This document shows positions 19,801 to 29,076 of a stretch of 58,408 nucleotides of DNA, piece by piece. The notes beneath the pieces are model-generated. The model had not been told where the DNA came from, did not search any database, and worked only from the letters and a program-made list of their open reading frames with translations. The position numbers and the translations under genes were made by a program. Source of the stretch: RUG14300 sp964391805 (GTDB lineage: Bacteria > Bacillota > Clostridia > Christensenellales > CAG-1252); contig CAYMNK010000013.1 in the NCBI GenBank assembly GCA_964391805.1, positions 1-58,408 of the forward strand, given 5' to 3'. Position 1 is the first letter of the stretch; each line of letters begins with the position of its first letter.

Positions 19801-19882
19801 CAAGGTATCCATGGGCAAGGGGTTAATTACCGAAGATGAATTACTTTCGTTAATCAATACTTATTCAAAATTCTTTGAGTAG
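13870..19882 (+). CDS. Giant exported Big-2/InlB-repeat protein with C-terminal Hint domain (contains assembly gap)
   Basis: About 1,970 residues are visible, plus the part lost in the N gap. ATG 13870 follows ACGAGG. A hydrophobic segment at about 3-23 exports or anchors it. Residues about 35-125 resemble a Big-2 Ig-like domain. From about 15090 to 18890 lie some 17 repeats of the InlB B / Listeria-Bacteroides type. A Hint (hedgehog/intein) domain starts at Cys codon 19187 with CIAVGSLITLADG and VENLKGDEELLVWN; its end (GHLCLYVNG) lacks the HN that splicing inteins use. About 85 residues follow. There is no LPXTG. Upstream and downstream frames differ by one across the 100 Ns, as expected if the true gap is a multiple of three. 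It is the last gene before the terminator and is the likely output of the operon. Confidence 0.85.
15433..15917 (+). repeat. Near-identical 55-nt direct repeats around the gap
   Basis: The 55 bases at 15433-15487 recur exactly at 15632-15686 and with two mismatches at 15863-15917. The copies at 15632 and 15863 are 231 bases apart, and the next unit begins 231 bases later again. This recent duplication is the likely reason assembly failed here. Confidence 0.85.
15488..15587. other. Assembly gap of 100 Ns
   Basis: Exactly 100 Ns, the standard placeholder for unknown length. If the missing piece completes one 231-base repeat unit, its true length is 132 bases, which is divisible by three and restores the reading frame. 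Further whole units (132 + 231n) would fit equally well. Confidence 0.95.
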
Positions 19883-19918
19883 TATTGATATCACTCTAAA
19901 AATCACATTACTCAAAAG

Positions 19919-19954
19919 CAAGGCGTTCAAGAAGTTGGGCGCCTTGTATTTTTA
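19919..19954 (+). terminator. Rho-independent terminator of the accessory operon
   Basis: A CAAGGCG stem at 19919-19925 pairs with CGCCTTG at 19940-19946, followed by TATTTTT. It is the first terminator seen after the promoter at 107-135, and it lies 37 bases after the giant gene. Confidence 0.8.
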
Positions 19955-19966
19955 TAGTTAAAGAAC

Positions 19967-20000
19967 AAAGCAACCCATCGATTAGTCTATGGGTTACTTT
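19967..20000 (-). terminator. Terminator-like hairpin after the GH31 gene
   Basis: AAAGCAACCCAT at 19967-19978 pairs with ATGGGTTACTTT at 19989-20000 with one internal mismatch. Read on the minus strand, the stem runs into TTTGTTCTTTA. It sits 51 bases beyond the end of the sugar operon and separates the two convergent operons. Confidence 0.6.
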
Positions 20001-20050
20001 GTGTGGGGGATGCAAATAGACTGTTAGCCTATTGATACCAAATTGTTATT

Positions 20051-22477
20051 TTAATGAATTAAGCCGTTCAATATTTCCATTAGTTTGCCTTTAACTTTGG
20101 TGGCTAAGGTGGTGTCCTTTATGAGGTCGGGCATTTGAACGATTTCCGATCTCATCAAGAGCTCATGAAAATCTATATTATATTGATTACCACCATTGGC
20201 GTTGGCAAGTACCACGCGGAATTGCTCTTTTAGATATGCCTTATCGTCGGGAACGGATATAGTCGCATCTATCGATACGGTTTGATCGGAAGGAACATCG
20301 CTTATCGAGAACGAAGCGACTCCGTTATAATCGGTAACATCAGATGCGGAAGCATTAACGACCTTTAAGTCTTCTATAATTACATTCGGACATTCTATTT
20401 CAAACGTTCTATCGTCGCTTACAACCGATCTGTCTCCGTTGAAGGAAAACTCAATATGCATTTTATTTCCGTCAAGGTTTTGTTTAACGGTGGTACGTAA
20501 CCATTTACCGCTTAAATAATCCAAGCTTTCGCCGTCGTCTTCGTATACTACACATTGTCCGTTACCCGCGAACATTCTAAATTGTAACTTAGTCGGATTG
20601 GTCGAAATATCGTTTCTCAATTCGCCGTCACGGTAGATAATCAAGCCGTCCTTAACGAATACAGGTATTTCGCCTAAACCACGATAAATGGTATAGTATT
20701 TACCGCCCATATATCGAGTTCCCGAATAAATATCGGTCCAGTTGCCCTCGGGCAAATATACCTTTCGTGATGCTAAACGAGATTTGTTATCGGTACGCAC
20801 CGTAATAGGACAAACCAACATATCGCCTAACATATATTGGCATTCCGCTTTATAGGCATTCTTATCCAAAGGATAATCGTAATACAACGGACGAATAAAC
20901 GGTAAATTGTCGTAATGATTTGCACACGCCACGCTGTAAAGATAGGGAATTAAACGCTGTCTGCGTCTAAGAATATCGGTTGCGATAAGTTCGGTCGCTT
21001 TGTCATAGTTCCAAGGCTCTTTACCGTAGAGAATACCCGATGCGCTATGCAATCTCATAATCGGGTTAAATAATGCAAATTGCAACCATCTGATATACAG
21101 TTGCTCATCCTTGATTCCGCTATGGTGCGCGCCTATATCGTGGCTCCAAAAGGTGTAGCCGATATTTGCAGACGATGCGGTAAAATCGACCACGTATTTC
21201 AATAAACTCCACTTTTGAGTGGTGTCCCCGCTAAAGCCCAACGGATACCGATGAGAGCCTACACCTGCGTAGCGTGACAATATCAAACCGCGTTTGCCTT
21301 TAGCTTGACTATCGTAATATTGATAGTGGTTTAGTCCCCATAGAGGATCCAATCCCTCAATTTTACTGTCTGTGCCCTGTTGCCAGTCTATCCACCAAAA
21401 GTCTACGCCGTCTTTTTCGTATCCGTGCAAGACGTCCAAGTATGCATCGACAAATGCGTTATCGGTGATATCGAACGGGACAACGTGCTTACTCGAGGGA
21501 TCAACGCTCAAACGCTTACAAACTTCTTTGTAACAGTCCTCGAACCACCTGTATCCGCTCGACGGATGGAGGTTGAGCGTTATATGTAGATCTCTACTCT
21601 TAATTGCCGATAGAAATGCACGATAATCGGGGAATAAGTGCTTATTCCAACTCCAACCCGTCCAACCGTGCCATTCGCCGTATTTTTCCTCATCCAATTC
21701 CCCTTGAGGGGGTACGCCGAATTCCTTTTGAAGGTCGACATAGTGCCAATCCATATCCAAAGTCGCTACGGTCAACGGAATCTCTTTTGAACGGAATTCA
21801 TCCAATAGTGCCAAGTATTCCTTATCCGAATACGCCCAATAACGGCTCCACCAATTACCGAATGCAAACTTGGGAAGCATAGGTACTTTACCGGTTATAT
21901 CGTACAAGTCGCTGACTGCTCCGTAATAATCGCTCGGGTGGATAAAAATATAATAATCATGTTCTGCAAGGTTAGAGTGTATGGTTCCGTCATCTTCAAT
22001 CACAAGAGAGCGATCGTCATATACAGCTATACCGTTAGCGGAACAAACACCGTCATCGAGTATCTTTTCGTCAGTATAGTAAATATCCGTTCTCTCGTGA
22101 GTTACGGGATCGTCATAGTGGATATAGTCTTCGGGAGACATATCCAAGGTACGCGTAGTGCCCTTAAGGTTCTTTTCGTTATTAAGCGGAATCTTTTTGC
22201 CGTCGATAACCGCGTAACTTTTATCAAAATTTTCGCTGTCGATAACCACCTTTTTATCGGTTAATTCGACAACTATTCTATTTCCGTCTTGCTTGAATGC
22301 GTACGATTTCGCCTTTGCCTTCCTAAACCATATTGCTTGGGTAGATTGATCTACAAAAGTGCCGTACTCAACTCTCAAAAGTCCGTCGTTAAGTACGCTT
22401 ACACGACATTTGCCTACCGAATAGGTAGCACTAACATCTGTTTTACTATCGGAATGATCTACATAATCTATTTTCAT
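20051..22477 (-). CDS. Glycoside hydrolase family 31 alpha-glycosidase
   Basis: An 808-residue cytoplasmic enzyme. The start is placed at 22477 because GAGG lies just upstream, whereas a 12-base longer start would put that site inside the gene. GH31 landmarks: the nucleophile Asp364 in WWIDWQQG, and the acid Asp447 in FWSHDIGAHHSG, with NWWSRYWAYS in the N-terminal half of the barrel. A beta-rich C-terminal tail carries the usual GH31 accessory sheets. GH31 enzymes remove terminal alpha-glucose, alpha-xylose or related sugars. With no signal peptide it likely trims imported oligosaccharides delivered by the CUT1 transporter. It is the last gene of the sugar operon. Confidence 0.9.
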   Translation of the reverse strand: MKIDYVDHSDSKTDVSATYSVGKCRVSVLNDGLLRVEYGTFVDQSTQAIWFRKAKAKSYAFKQDGNRIVVELTDKKVVIDSENFDKSYAVIDGKKIPLNNEKNLKGTTRTLDMSPEDYIHYDDPVTHERTDIYYTDEKILDDGVCSANGIAVYDDRSLVIEDDGTIHSNLAEHDYYIFIHPSDYYGAVSDLYDITGKVPMLPKFAFGNWWSRYWAYSDKEYLALLDEFRSKEIPLTVATLDMDWHYVDLQKEFGVPPQGELDEEKYGEWHGWTGWSWNKHLFPDYRAFLSAIKSRDLHITLNLHPSSGYRWFEDCYKEVCKRLSVDPSSKHVVPFDITDNAFVDAYLDVLHGYEKDGVDFWWIDWQQGTDSKIEGLDPLWGLNHYQYYDSQAKGKRGLILSRYAGVGSHRYPLGFSGDTTQKWSLLKYVVDFTASSANIGYTFWSHDIGAHHSGIKDEQLYIRWLQFALFNPIMRLHSASGILYGKEPWNYDKATELIATDILRRRQRLIPYLYSVACANHYDNLPFIRPLYYDYPLDKNAYKAECQYMLGDMLVCPITVRTDNKSRLASRKVYLPEGNWTDIYSGTRYMGGKYYTIYRGLGEIPVFVKDGLIIYRDGELRNDISTNPTKLQFRMFAGNGQCVVYEDDGESLDYLSGKWLRTTVKQNLDGNKMHIEFSFNGDRSVVSDDRTFEIECPNVIIEDLKVVNASASDVTDYNGVASFSISDVPSDQTVSIDATISVPDDKAYLKEQFRVVLANANGGNQYNIDFHELLMRSEIVQMPDLIKDTTLATKVKGKLMEILNGLIH

Positions 22478-22491
22478 ATTACCTCGCATTC

Positions 22492-22513
22492 GTTCGGGCT
22501 TAAAAGCCCGAAC
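22492..22513 (-). other. Intercistronic hairpin before the GH31 gene
   Basis: GTTCGGGCT at 22492-22500 pairs perfectly with AGCCCGAAC at 22505-22513 around a TAAA loop. No T-run follows on the minus strand, so it is not a typical terminator. It ends about ten bases before the GH31 ribosome-binding site and may stabilise the upstream mRNA or tune translation. Confidence 0.6.
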
Positions 22514-22557
22514 CCATGTGTATTTATATTGATTTTCCGACAGTGTTTCAGAAGAAA

Positions 22558-25500
22558 CTATATCGGTTTAATCTTGAACCAATCGAAGTACGCCGTGTTT
22601 GCACCCGCATTCAACGACACATAACCCGATGTAAGCTCCGAGTTATTTGGCAAGTCGGCAACACGAGCAGTAAAGCTTTGAGAACCGCTACTTACCGTAA
22701 CAACACCGTTAAGCACCGTTACCGTTATTTCGACATACCCGTCTGCATCCTTTTCGGCAGTAAACCCGTGTGACGTCAATGTGTCTTTACCTACAAAGAA
22801 TCCAACCGTTCCGTCGTACCATATGGTAATACTGAGTGCGGATGATTGGTGATTGATGTCGGGTGCCGATTTATAAAACTCGAATGCCGCAAATCCGCCA
22901 CCGTATAAATTATTATCTACTTTAACCCTAAACGATGCGGTGAAATTCTCATAAATACCTGTCGCCAATGCTGTACCTGCGTCCCAATTTAGCGTGCTGG
23001 ATGCATCTATTACGAGGTTGCCCTCATCGATATAGATTTGTCCGTTATAGCGGTTAAGCAATGCCAAACTGCTGTTACCGTTAAAATCGTTTTCGTATAA
23101 TTCGGTAGCCGACGTATTGGGGACGTCCGCATTAGCGGGAATAGGCTCGTCTAATGCAATTTGAGTATATAGGTCAAGAGTCTTGATGTCGATATCACTG
23201 TTAATTGCCCATCCACGTAAACAGTTAAGTTTTACTCCTGCGTTTTTACTGTAGAAACTCAATACTCCACGGAACAACTTGGTCGATTGATAGGTGAAGA
23301 TGCGCTCGTACATACCTACATTATACTCTTGTGCGTCGTTGTAGTCAATCTTGTCAATGGTTAAAATTCCGTCAACATAAGCGACAACGAGGTATACGCT
23401 AGAAATATTAGCAATGGTGGTTTGCTGATTTTTGATCTTTTCTTCACCGTCTTCGTATACCGATATTCTGCCACGATCGTCGAACTTGATCGATAGTCCG
23501 TCAAGATAATACTCGCCGGCATTCTTACCGATTGATAGAACGAAACTGCCACGTGCTATGGTATTGATACGGTTCAACTGTAGATTGAAGCCCAATGCCA
23601 CATCATTTAAACCGAGGTTACGCATCGAAGCATAATTAACATCGTTATCCGATGATAACTCGAGTTTTGTATTTCCGCCTTTTTCGGTTACGTAGAACGT
23701 TCCGTTATGCGAAGCATAATTACCGGTAGGTTTATACGTGTTATAGCTACCCAACATATAGGTCGCATTTAAGGAAATATATGAGGTGTAACCGTCTATC
23801 GGTGTGCGATTATCATAAGACAAAATCAAGTTATTATCGGGATCGTATACATATACATATTTATCCACGACTTTCAATATGAATTGATACTTTTGATCGC
23901 ACTCTATTGTCATTTTACATTCGTCAAGAATACTTCCGTCGGGTGCGTTCAACGTTAAAGTACCGTCCGAATAAAGACGGAATGTATAACCGTCAATAAC
24001 ACTTGTGCTTGTAGAATCGAATGTGACTCCGATATAACTGTTATTGTTTGCAAATGACTTAGGAACAAGGGTAAACGTCGATGTAAAATCGGTTACCGTA
24101 CTCGACAAAGAATACAATGTATATCCGTCTGCTTCGGTTTGATACACATAACCACGCTCATAAGTAAAGCCGTTACCCTTACCGATAACATATTTAAATT
24201 CGAGGAAGGATTCCAAGTATTCGGCAGACGAGAAGTCTATAGCGCCGTCGGTAAGATAATCTTTAACATTATCTACCCCGTCACCGAGGGCAAAACGATC
24301 TATTTGTATCGAAGAACCTACACAAGCAATACCAACGAATATCTCGCTGTAATTGACATTATATTCGCCTATTTCCACTATACCGTCATCGGTTATCGCT
24401 AATCCTCTATAGTGTGTACCCGTCTTTTCGATTTGCAAAGCCTTTACATTTGCGTTAGAATTTGAATATACCGATACGATTCCGTTGATAACGTGGGCAA
24501 TTACATAGTTACCGTTATATTTGCCCAACAAGATGTAATCGTTTTTAGTTTGATACACGACCAAACCGCCAATGCCTTCGTTTGAAATGCTTTCAATCGA
24601 TATTTGAGCGGTAAAATCGCCCAAATGAGCACGTGTCAATACAAAAGTAGGCTCTTTACTTGATATAACAAGATTACTGTCGCTGAGCGAAATATTCTTA
24701 CTATCGCCTTCGATAAAGAATTGACTGCCAAGCGATGTCAAGAAGTCGCTTGATAATTGTTCTTTCTTTTGTTCTACCTTAAAATCGATTTTACAACTGC
24801 CCGATATCGGAGCAAATCCTAAGTAGATATAATAATCGAAATCCAACGACTGTGTGAAATCGTTCACGACTGAACCGTCAATGGTGGTTACGAATTTATT
24901 ATCGTCGGTACGTGCTATCGCTACAGTTGCACCCTTATCATAAGATACGGTTTTACCCAAAACAGCTTTGCCGTCTGTAATAATTATCGATTGAAGTGTT
25001 TTTTCTTTGATTATAACGCCGTATGCGTCGGATAATACGTCAGCTCCGTCACGAATGAGAAGAGCATATTCTCCGCCCTTGCTAAACGATATCGTGTTAA
25101 CGCTTGCTTGATAATTATTGAAACCGGGACGATATACAAACCTCGAAAGAATATTTCCGTCACCCTCTAAAGTGAAGATGTTATCGCCGTCTGCGGTTAC
25201 TATAGAGTTATCATCGGCACTACTAACCGATTCTAACATGCTAACATAATCGTTATCGATCTTTTTACTTGTGAGGATGGTTCCTATAGGCAATACGTCG
25301 AATTCAATTTTTTGATCTTTAACGGTGTAAACCTTTCCGCTAAAGTAATCATACAGTTTACTTCCGTCTTTTAGGTTGAGTTTATCCACCGATAATGTGA
25401 AATTCTCAGCCGTCGTCGAGTTGCGGTTAAGTACGGTAATACAAACATTATCCGCAAAACGTGCATATGCGTATATATCGTTAGGATTATCGGTATATTC

Positions 25501-27231
25501 CGAATACAAATTCATAAAACCGCCTGTACGATATTCGTCGGCAAAAGTATTGCGAACGGTGCTTAGAGCTTTGATGAAATTGTATATATCGTAGTCATAT
25601 GAAGAACTATCCCAATTCATAGAAGTATAGAACGAATTGGTCATAGTACCTAAATCGGTGAGCTTGGTTGCGGTACTACCCGTTTCCTCGTTGAAATATA
25701 TACAAGGAGAACCGACATATGTCATCATCAAAAGATATGCGGACATATAACTCACCTTATCATAACCGATTTCCTCGTAGAAACTTGCGGTATCGTGTGT
25801 GGTAAGGAAATTATATAAACTGTTGGATACTCCGCGAGTAAATGCACCGAACACGGCATCGGATAATGCAGTTGCCAATATCGATGCATTGGAAGTGTTG
25901 CTACACCAGGACAATACAGCCTTTTGGAAATTATAATTCCATTTAGAATCCAATATACCGTCGGTAAGTTGGTTTGCATCGGCATGTTCCGATAAATACA
26001 AAATCTCCTCGCTAATCTCTTTAAGATAGGGACGGATATCCTGCAAAATTTGAGTTGCCGTTTCCCAATTATCCGCACGAGAACCTGTCAAGGTATTACC
26101 TACGTCCATACGCCATGCGTCAATACCGAATGTGATTATATAGGTAAGCATAATAGATTCTTCTTCGGTGTAAATTGTTTCACGAGTAATTTGATTTGAA
26201 AAATCTATCAAACCGCCACTCCATACGCTTTCTTTGACATTACCCGATTCGTCGCGTTGAACGAAACTGTAAAAACTGTCTTTTACAAGGTCGGGATATC
26301 TTTGGGTGATGTTATACAAAATGTTATTTACATTGCAGTATTCAAATACCGCATCTAACATGATTTTCAGTTCGTCTTCGTGTAATTCGCTTACTAATTT
26401 GAGCAGTTCAACGTCATTGCCGAGTGCCGAGTCGATTTGGTAAAAATCGTAACAGCCGTATCCTGCGTTATGGTTAGTAATCCAAAACGGATTAACAAAG
26501 AGCGATTCTATCATCAATACATTGGATAGATAATCTTCTTTAAACGTTATACCGGATAGGTCTCCGCCGAACCATTCACCTGCCGAAGAGTTGTGTCCGC
26601 CCCACGGCGTTTCGAAATCCATTCTTTCTCCGCTGTTTACACCCGTTTTATCGTTAAGCGTATTGAAATTATAGAAAGATTCGGGCATTATCGAATACCA
26701 AATGGTGCCTTGACTCCAATTCGGAGTATGGAAATCGGGATATATAGCCCAATCTCCCGATGTAGAAATAGATTCTTCGGTCGATAATCCGTCGCGGTTA
26801 TAATAGACTTTATCTATATTGTTTTGAACCAAAAACTTATAATTGTACGGTGCCTCGTTTGCAGGTATGGTACCTATCCAATAATCATAGTAACCTGTAA
26901 CGTCCACCTTTTCAAAAGTCATTTCCGCTTGATGATAGGTAGGGTTAACGCCGTTATAATCGAAGGTGTACAGTATTTCGGCAGTTTTCACCGCACCGTG
27001 CTTTGCTTTTAATCGAAGCACTAAGTTGTTTTCGCTCGACGGAGACACTTCGGAAACGTATTCACACGCTTGATCGTGAAACAAATCGCCGTCGTTAAGG
27101 TATTTGTTGCAATATGCTTCCGAGTATCCTTCTTCCGAATTTTTACTAAGGCTAATAGCACCGACAATTACACCGGCACATCCTAAGCATAACAATACAA
27201 CTATAATACTTATACTAATTATTTTTTTCAT
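22558..27231 (-). CDS. Exported GH13 family glucanase with LamG-like modules
   Basis: A 1,557-residue exported protein with an N-terminal hydrophobic signal or anchor (about 3-27), an immunoglobulin-like starch-binding type N-domain (about 65-140) and a GH13 barrel (about 165-600). The GH13 triad is present: Asp376 in WRMDVGNT, Glu415 in LSEHAD and Asp480 in TTHDT. Conserved region I, normally DAVFNH, reads DAVFEY from Asp293, so the usual active-site His is missing. The rest, from about 850, looks like several concanavalin/LamG-type beta-sandwiches, which often bind glycans. It probably attacks alpha-glucans outside the cell and feeds the transporter encoded next. AAGGAG precedes the ATG. 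Confidence 0.85.
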   Translation of the reverse strand: MKKIISISIIVVLLCLGCAGVIVGAISLSKNSEEGYSEAYCNKYLNDGDLFHDQACEYVSEVSPSSENNLVLRLKAKHGAVKTAEILYTFDYNGVNPTYHQAEMTFEKVDVTGYYDYWIGTIPANEAPYNYKFLVQNNIDKVYYNRDGLSTEESISTSGDWAIYPDFHTPNWSQGTIWYSIMPESFYNFNTLNDKTGVNSGERMDFETPWGGHNSSAGEWFGGDLSGITFKEDYLSNVLMIESLFVNPFWITNHNAGYGCYDFYQIDSALGNDVELLKLVSELHEDELKIMLDAVFEYCNVNNILYNITQRYPDLVKDSFYSFVQRDESGNVKESVWSGGLIDFSNQITRETIYTEEESIMLTYIITFGIDAWRMDVGNTLTGSRADNWETATQILQDIRPYLKEISEEILYLSEHADANQLTDGILDSKWNYNFQKAVLSWCSNTSNASILATALSDAVFGAFTRGVSNSLYNFLTTHDTASFYEEIGYDKVSYMSAYLLMMTYVGSPCIYFNEETGSTATKLTDLGTMTNSFYTSMNWDSSSYDYDIYNFIKALSTVRNTFADEYRTGGFMNLYSEYTDNPNDIYAYARFADNVCITVLNRNSTTAENFTLSVDKLNLKDGSKLYDYFSGKVYTVKDQKIEFDVLPIGTILTSKKIDNDYVSMLESVSSADDNSIVTADGDNIFTLEGDGNILSRFVYRPGFNNYQASVNTISFSKGGEYALLIRDGADVLSDAYGVIIKEKTLQSIIITDGKAVLGKTVSYDKGATVAIARTDDNKFVTTIDGSVVNDFTQSLDFDYYIYLGFAPISGSCKIDFKVEQKKEQLSSDFLTSLGSQFFIEGDSKNISLSDSNLVISSKEPTFVLTRAHLGDFTAQISIESISNEGIGGLVVYQTKNDYILLGKYNGNYVIAHVINGIVSVYSNSNANVKALQIEKTGTHYRGLAITDDGIVEIGEYNVNYSEIFVGIACVGSSIQIDRFALGDGVDNVKDYLTDGAIDFSSAEYLESFLEFKYVIGKGNGFTYERGYVYQTEADGYTLYSLSSTVTDFTSTFTLVPKSFANNNSYIGVTFDSTSTSVIDGYTFRLYSDGTLTLNAPDGSILDECKMTIECDQKYQFILKVVDKYVYVYDPDNNLILSYDNRTPIDGYTSYISLNATYMLGSYNTYKPTGNYASHNGTFYVTEKGGNTKLELSSDNDVNYASMRNLGLNDVALGFNLQLNRINTIARGSFVLSIGKNAGEYYLDGLSIKFDDRGRISVYEDGEEKIKNQQTTIANISSVYLVVAYVDGILTIDKIDYNDAQEYNVGMYERIFTYQSTKLFRGVLSFYSKNAGVKLNCLRGWAINSDIDIKTLDLYTQIALDEPIPANADVPNTSATELYENDFNGNSSLALLNRYNGQIYIDEGNLVIDASSTLNWDAGTALATGIYENFTASFRVKVDNNLYGGGFAAFEFYKSAPDINHQSSALSITIWYDGTVGFFVGKDTLTSHGFTAEKDADGYVEITVTVLNGVVTVSSGSQSFTARVADLPNNSELTSGYVSLNAGANTAYFDWFKIKPI

Positions 27232-27284
27232 TTACTTCTCCTTAAGTTTTAGCATGCGTTTTTGCATCTTTATGGATGTACGAA

Positions 27285-28154
27285 TTACCCTTTAACGGCA
27301 CCGCCCGTCATGCCCTGTATGAAATATTTAGAGAAAAACATGTACATTATTACCATAGGAATGGTTAATACCGTCAATCCGGCACAATATTCGCCGAACA
27401 TACTCGCATCCGCTGCTTTGAATTGCAACACTTTTAGAGGTAAGGTGTATACATTCTCGTTACCTAATGTGGTAATCATAGGCCAGAAAAACTCACTCCA
27501 TGCCGACTGAAATGCCATTATGGCAATAAGTGCAATTACCGGACGCATCAAAGGTAAATCGATACGCCAAAACAGTTTCCATACACCGCATCCGTCTATA
27601 AGCGCCGCTTCGTGTATGTCGCTCGGAACATCCCTCAAGTAATTACTTCCAAGCATTATGCCTAAGCTTGGGAATCCTATCAGACACGGAATTATCAGCA
27701 CCCAATAAGAATTAAGTAATCCCAATTTATTATAAAGCAAAAACAACGGAATATAAGTCAATTCGCCCGTAAAGAACATTGTAATTACCGACAACGACTT
27801 GAAAAACTGCGAGCCTTTGAACCTTATTACGCTTATTGCAAAGCTTCCGATTGCCGAGAAAATAACGGTCGCAAGTACGCTGATAGCGGTAATTACCACG
27901 CTGTTTATCAACGCTCTAAATAGGTTATTACTCTTAAGTACCGTTACGTAATTACTGAACGATATGCTTGCAAAATTAATAAATATAGGATTTTTGATAT
28001 ATTCCGAATAGCTTTTCAGCGAAGTTGCAAAAACGAAATATACCGGGAACAATATACTTATCGTAATTATAACAAGTAAAAAGATAAGCCACGATTTAAG
28101 CAAAACATCGATGATCTTTCTTCTACGCTTTTCTTTATCTACAAGTATTCTCAT
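27285..28154 (-). CDS. CUT1 ABC sugar transporter permease, MalG/LacG-like
   Basis: A 289-residue membrane protein with about six transmembrane segments. The cytoplasmic EAA loop that docks the ATPase reads EAALIDGCGVWKLFWRIDLP. Ending in QGMTGGAVKG is typical of the MalG/LacG group. It starts one base after the end of the other permease, consistent with coupled translation. Together with the binding protein and MalF-like partner it imports an oligosaccharide. No ATPase gene is in the cluster, so it likely borrows a shared MsmX-type ATPase encoded elsewhere, as many Firmicutes do. Confidence 0.92.
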   Translation of the reverse strand: MRILVDKEKRRRKIIDVLLKSWLIFLLVIITISILFPVYFVFATSLKSYSEYIKNPIFINFASISFSNYVTVLKSNNLFRALINSVVITAISVLATVIFSAIGSFAISVIRFKGSQFFKSLSVITMFFTGELTYIPLFLLYNKLGLLNSYWVLIIPCLIGFPSLGIMLGSNYLRDVPSDIHEAALIDGCGVWKLFWRIDLPLMRPVIALIAIMAFQSAWSEFFWPMITTLGNENVYTLPLKVLQFKAADASMFGEYCAGLTVLTIPMVIMYMFFSKYFIQGMTGGAVKG

Positions 28155-28155
28155 C

Positions 28156-29073
28156 TCAGTTACTCTCCCTTTTATTAAGCGTCTTGTTTACTATTACGGT
28201 GACGACACCGAGCACTACAGCCAATATAATCGACATAGTTACCGATTTACTGAGACTGATATTGCTAATATCCTTACTTCCCAATCCTATCTTATATATG
28301 AGTAACGCTACCGGGGTAAGATTACTCGACAAATTACCGTTGGTTTGGAATAAATAGAACAAGTCGAAAGACTTAATACCGCCGATAATCGATAATATTA
28401 TGTTCAACACTGTTGCCGAACGTAATAACGGCATAAATATTTTAGTTATAAGATGACCTTTATTTGCTCCGTCTATCTTTGCAGCTTCTATCACGTCATT
28501 GGAAATATTGGACATATTGACCAAGTAGATTACCGTAGTCATACCCACATAACGCCAAGTGTTGGTAACTATTAGGCAAATGAATGCGACTATATCGTTT
28601 CCCATCCATTGGAAAGGTGGATTTTGTAAACCGAAGATGATGTTTAAAATACCGTTTTCATCTCCGCTATACATCATTATCCACATCGCCGATACTACCG
28701 CACTCGGCAAAACAACTGGTAAATAAATAAGTGTGCGGAAAATACCGCTCAACCTCTTAGATAAAAAGTAGAGCATTACCGCCAATAAAAATCCTAATGC
28801 CGTTTGAACAAGGGTGGACACCACCGAAAATGCTAAGCTTACGCCGACTGCTTGCCAAAATCCGCTGGCTTGTTCGTTAAATACCCATTTATAATTATCC
28901 AATCCGACAAAGCCTACGTTATTGGTATTTATCTTTAAATCGGTAAAACTGATAATTATCGAAAGCACAAGCGGAAAGATAATCGTGATCGTTGCCGCGA
29001 TTATCATTTGGCTTGAAAACAAATAACCTTTTAGGTTTTTGTGCTTAATTATCGAATAAGTTTTCTTTTTCAT
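28156..29073 (-). CDS. CUT1 ABC sugar transporter permease, MalF/UgpA-like
   Basis: A 305-residue membrane protein with six hydrophobic segments and an EAA loop (EAAKIDGANKGHLITKIFMP). It forms the transmembrane heterodimer with the next permease. It begins three bases after the stop of the binding-protein gene. The short N-terminus, without MalF's long periplasmic insertion, is normal for Gram-positive members. Confidence 0.92.
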   Translation of the reverse strand: MKKKTYSIIKHKNLKGYLFSSQMIIAATITIIFPLVLSIIISFTDLKINTNNVGFVGLDNYKWVFNEQASGFWQAVGVSLAFSVVSTLVQTALGFLLAVMLYFLSKRLSGIFRTLIYLPVVLPSAVVSAMWIMMYSGDENGILNIIFGLQNPPFQWMGNDIVAFICLIVTNTWRYVGMTTVIYLVNMSNISNDVIEAAKIDGANKGHLITKIFMPLLRSATVLNIILSIIGGIKSFDLFYLFQTNGNLSSNLTPVALLIYKIGLGSKDISNISLSKSVTMSIILAVVLGVVTVIVNKTLNKRESN

Positions 29074-29076
29074 CGG

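Noticed and set aside
13870..19882. CRISPR-like array in the repeat region
   Set aside because: The repeats are coding units of 231 bases or more with conserved reading frame, not short repeats with unique spacers.
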